A stretch of 6,369 nt of DNA from positions 800 through 7,168 of the forward strand of contig JAJYFX010000088.1 in the NCBI GenBank assembly GCA_021785315.1, in the 5' to 3' direction. The notes beneath the pieces were generated by a model, which saw only the letters and a list, made by a program, of their open reading frames with translations, was not told the origin of the DNA and did not search any database. This document shows positions 5,771-6,369 of this stretch, piece by piece; the first letter of the stretch is position 1; every line of letters begins with the position of its first letter. The position numbers were made by a program, and so were the translations under genes. Source of the DNA: Actinomycetes bacterium (GTDB lineage Bacteria > Actinomycetota > Acidimicrobiia > Acidimicrobiales > Acidimicrobiaceae).

Positions 5771-6369
5771 TCAAAGAGGCGAGTTCGCGTGTTTGGAGGG
5801 CCTGACCCTCTCCTTTTTGGTAATCAGGATCTCAAGTGCTGAATTGATTTCAGCTCTGGTGTCGACGGGGTCAATCACGGCGTCCACAAAGCCCCTTTCC
5901 GCAGCTATCCAAGGCGTAAGGTACGTTTCCCGGTAACTCTCCTGATAGGCAAGTCTTTCGTCGTCGGATGCTCTTCTCATTAGGATCTGGGCAGCCCCCT
6001 GCGCCCCCATTACGGCTATCTCGGCCTGCGGCCAGGCGAATACGATGTCAGATCCCATTCCCTTGGAGTCCATAACGATGTATGCGCCTCCATATGCCTT
6101 TCGCACGATTACGCAAATTCGGGGAACGCTGCAAGCAGCATATGAGAAGGCGAGTTCGGCGCCATGCCGGATCATTCCCCGCCACTCGATGTCCTTCCCC
6201 GGCAGGAACCCTGGAGTATCAACGAGCGTGATGAGGGGAAGATTGAATCCGCTGCAAAATCTGACGAACTTTGCACCTTTCTGCGATGCCTGAATATCTA
6301 GAGTGCCAGCCATAGCCTGAGGCTGATTTGCTAGTATCCCAACCGATCGTCCACCGATCCTTGCTAGGC
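5771..6369 (-). CDS. acyl-CoA carboxylase beta (carboxyltransferase) subunit, C-terminal part
   Basis: The frame is open to the right edge, so this is the C-terminal ~198 residues of a protein usually about 510-540 long; the ATG at 6313 is internal. Upstream codons read ARIGGRSVGILANQPQA, a family-typical lead. The enzyme moves the carboxyl group from carboxybiotin to acetyl- or propionyl-CoA, giving malonyl- or methylmalonyl-CoA in the cytoplasm, in complex with a biotin-carrying alpha subunit not seen here. Visible signatures, counted from Met6313, are VDTPGFLPG (31-39), GMIRHGAELAFSYA (46-59), KAYGGAYIVMDSK (72-84) with the second oxyanion-hole Gly-Ala, AWPQAEIAVMGAQGAAQIL (93-111), and a basic tail ending KHANSPL like the usual KHGNIPL. 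The residue after GGAY is Ile, where propionyl-CoA enzymes typically have Asp, which favours acetyl-CoA use. Stop TGA at 5773-5771. Confidence 0.96.
   Translation of the reverse strand, partial: LARIGGRSVGILANQPQAMAGTLDIQASQKGAKFVRFCSGFNLPLITLVDTPGFLPGKDIEWRGMIRHGAELAFSYAACSVPRICVIVRKAYGGAYIVMDSKGMGSDIVFAWPQAEIAVMGAQGAAQILMRRASDDERLAYQESYRETYLTPWIAAERGFVDAVIDPVDTRAEINSALEILITKKERVRPSKHANSPL
5795..5818 (+). terminator. intrinsic terminator of the small membrane protein gene
   Basis: GAGGG (5796-5800) and CCCTC (5806-5810) form a perfect 5-bp stem with a CCTGA loop. G5795 can add a pair past a bulged T, and TTTTT follows at 5814-5818. The orientation suits the plus-strand gene whose stop ends at 5766. 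The element lies wholly inside the 3' coding end of the convergent carboxylase gene, where the minus strand encodes KKERVRPS. The stem is short, so efficiency is uncertain. Confidence 0.55.

Noticed and set aside
1..6369. Mobile elements, CRISPR arrays, toxin-antitoxin or defence genes
   Set aside because: No transposase, integrase, regularly spaced repeats, target-site duplications or recognisable defence domains were seen on either strand.

Overview
The window looks like ordinary chromosomal DNA from an actinobacterium-like bacterium of medium G+C. By eye, G+C is near one half, which is low for Actinomycetota. The taxonomic hint comes from three things: an RND/MMPL exporter, a propionyl/acetyl-CoA carboxylase beta subunit with the basic KxHxNxPL tail common in actinobacterial enzymes, and a small membrane-anchored protein that resembles an uncharacterised actinobacterial family. 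Low-GC Acidimicrobiia would fit, but the sequence alone does not settle this. I see no phage, transposase, CRISPR, rRNA or tRNA gene.

Layout, left to right. Positions 1-55 hold the first 18 codons of a minus-strand gene that runs off the left edge. Positions 56-516 have no convincing gene. Next is a minus-strand pair that is probably one operon: a MarR-family regulator (2924-3430, transcribed first) followed after 88 bp by an MMPL exporter (517-2835). A promoter-like site overlapping an AT-rich inverted repeat lies upstream of the regulator, as expected if it represses itself and the pump. Positions 3431-4058 separate this operon from a divergent plus-strand nitroreductase (4059-4748). This spacer carries an unusual cluster of at least six perfect inverted repeats (3614-3840). 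Positions 4749-5283 are gene-poor, with two clear palindromes and a faint trace of a decayed reading frame. A small membrane-anchored protein (5284-5766, plus) then converges, with only 4 bp between stop codons, on the 3' end of an acyl-CoA carboxylase beta subunit (5771 to beyond the right edge, minus). The likely terminator of the small-protein gene (5795-5818) lies inside the carboxylase coding sequence.

Functionally, the regulator and pump form a plausible inducible export unit for a lipid-like or toxic hydrophobic compound. The nitroreductase could be a redox or detoxification partner, but nothing ties it to the pump beyond position. The carboxylase makes malonyl-CoA or methylmalonyl-CoA type products; the residue at its known specificity position is Ile, which points towards acetyl-CoA use. 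I did not find a clear new biological system. The inverted-repeat cluster at 3614-3840 is the signal most worth checking.
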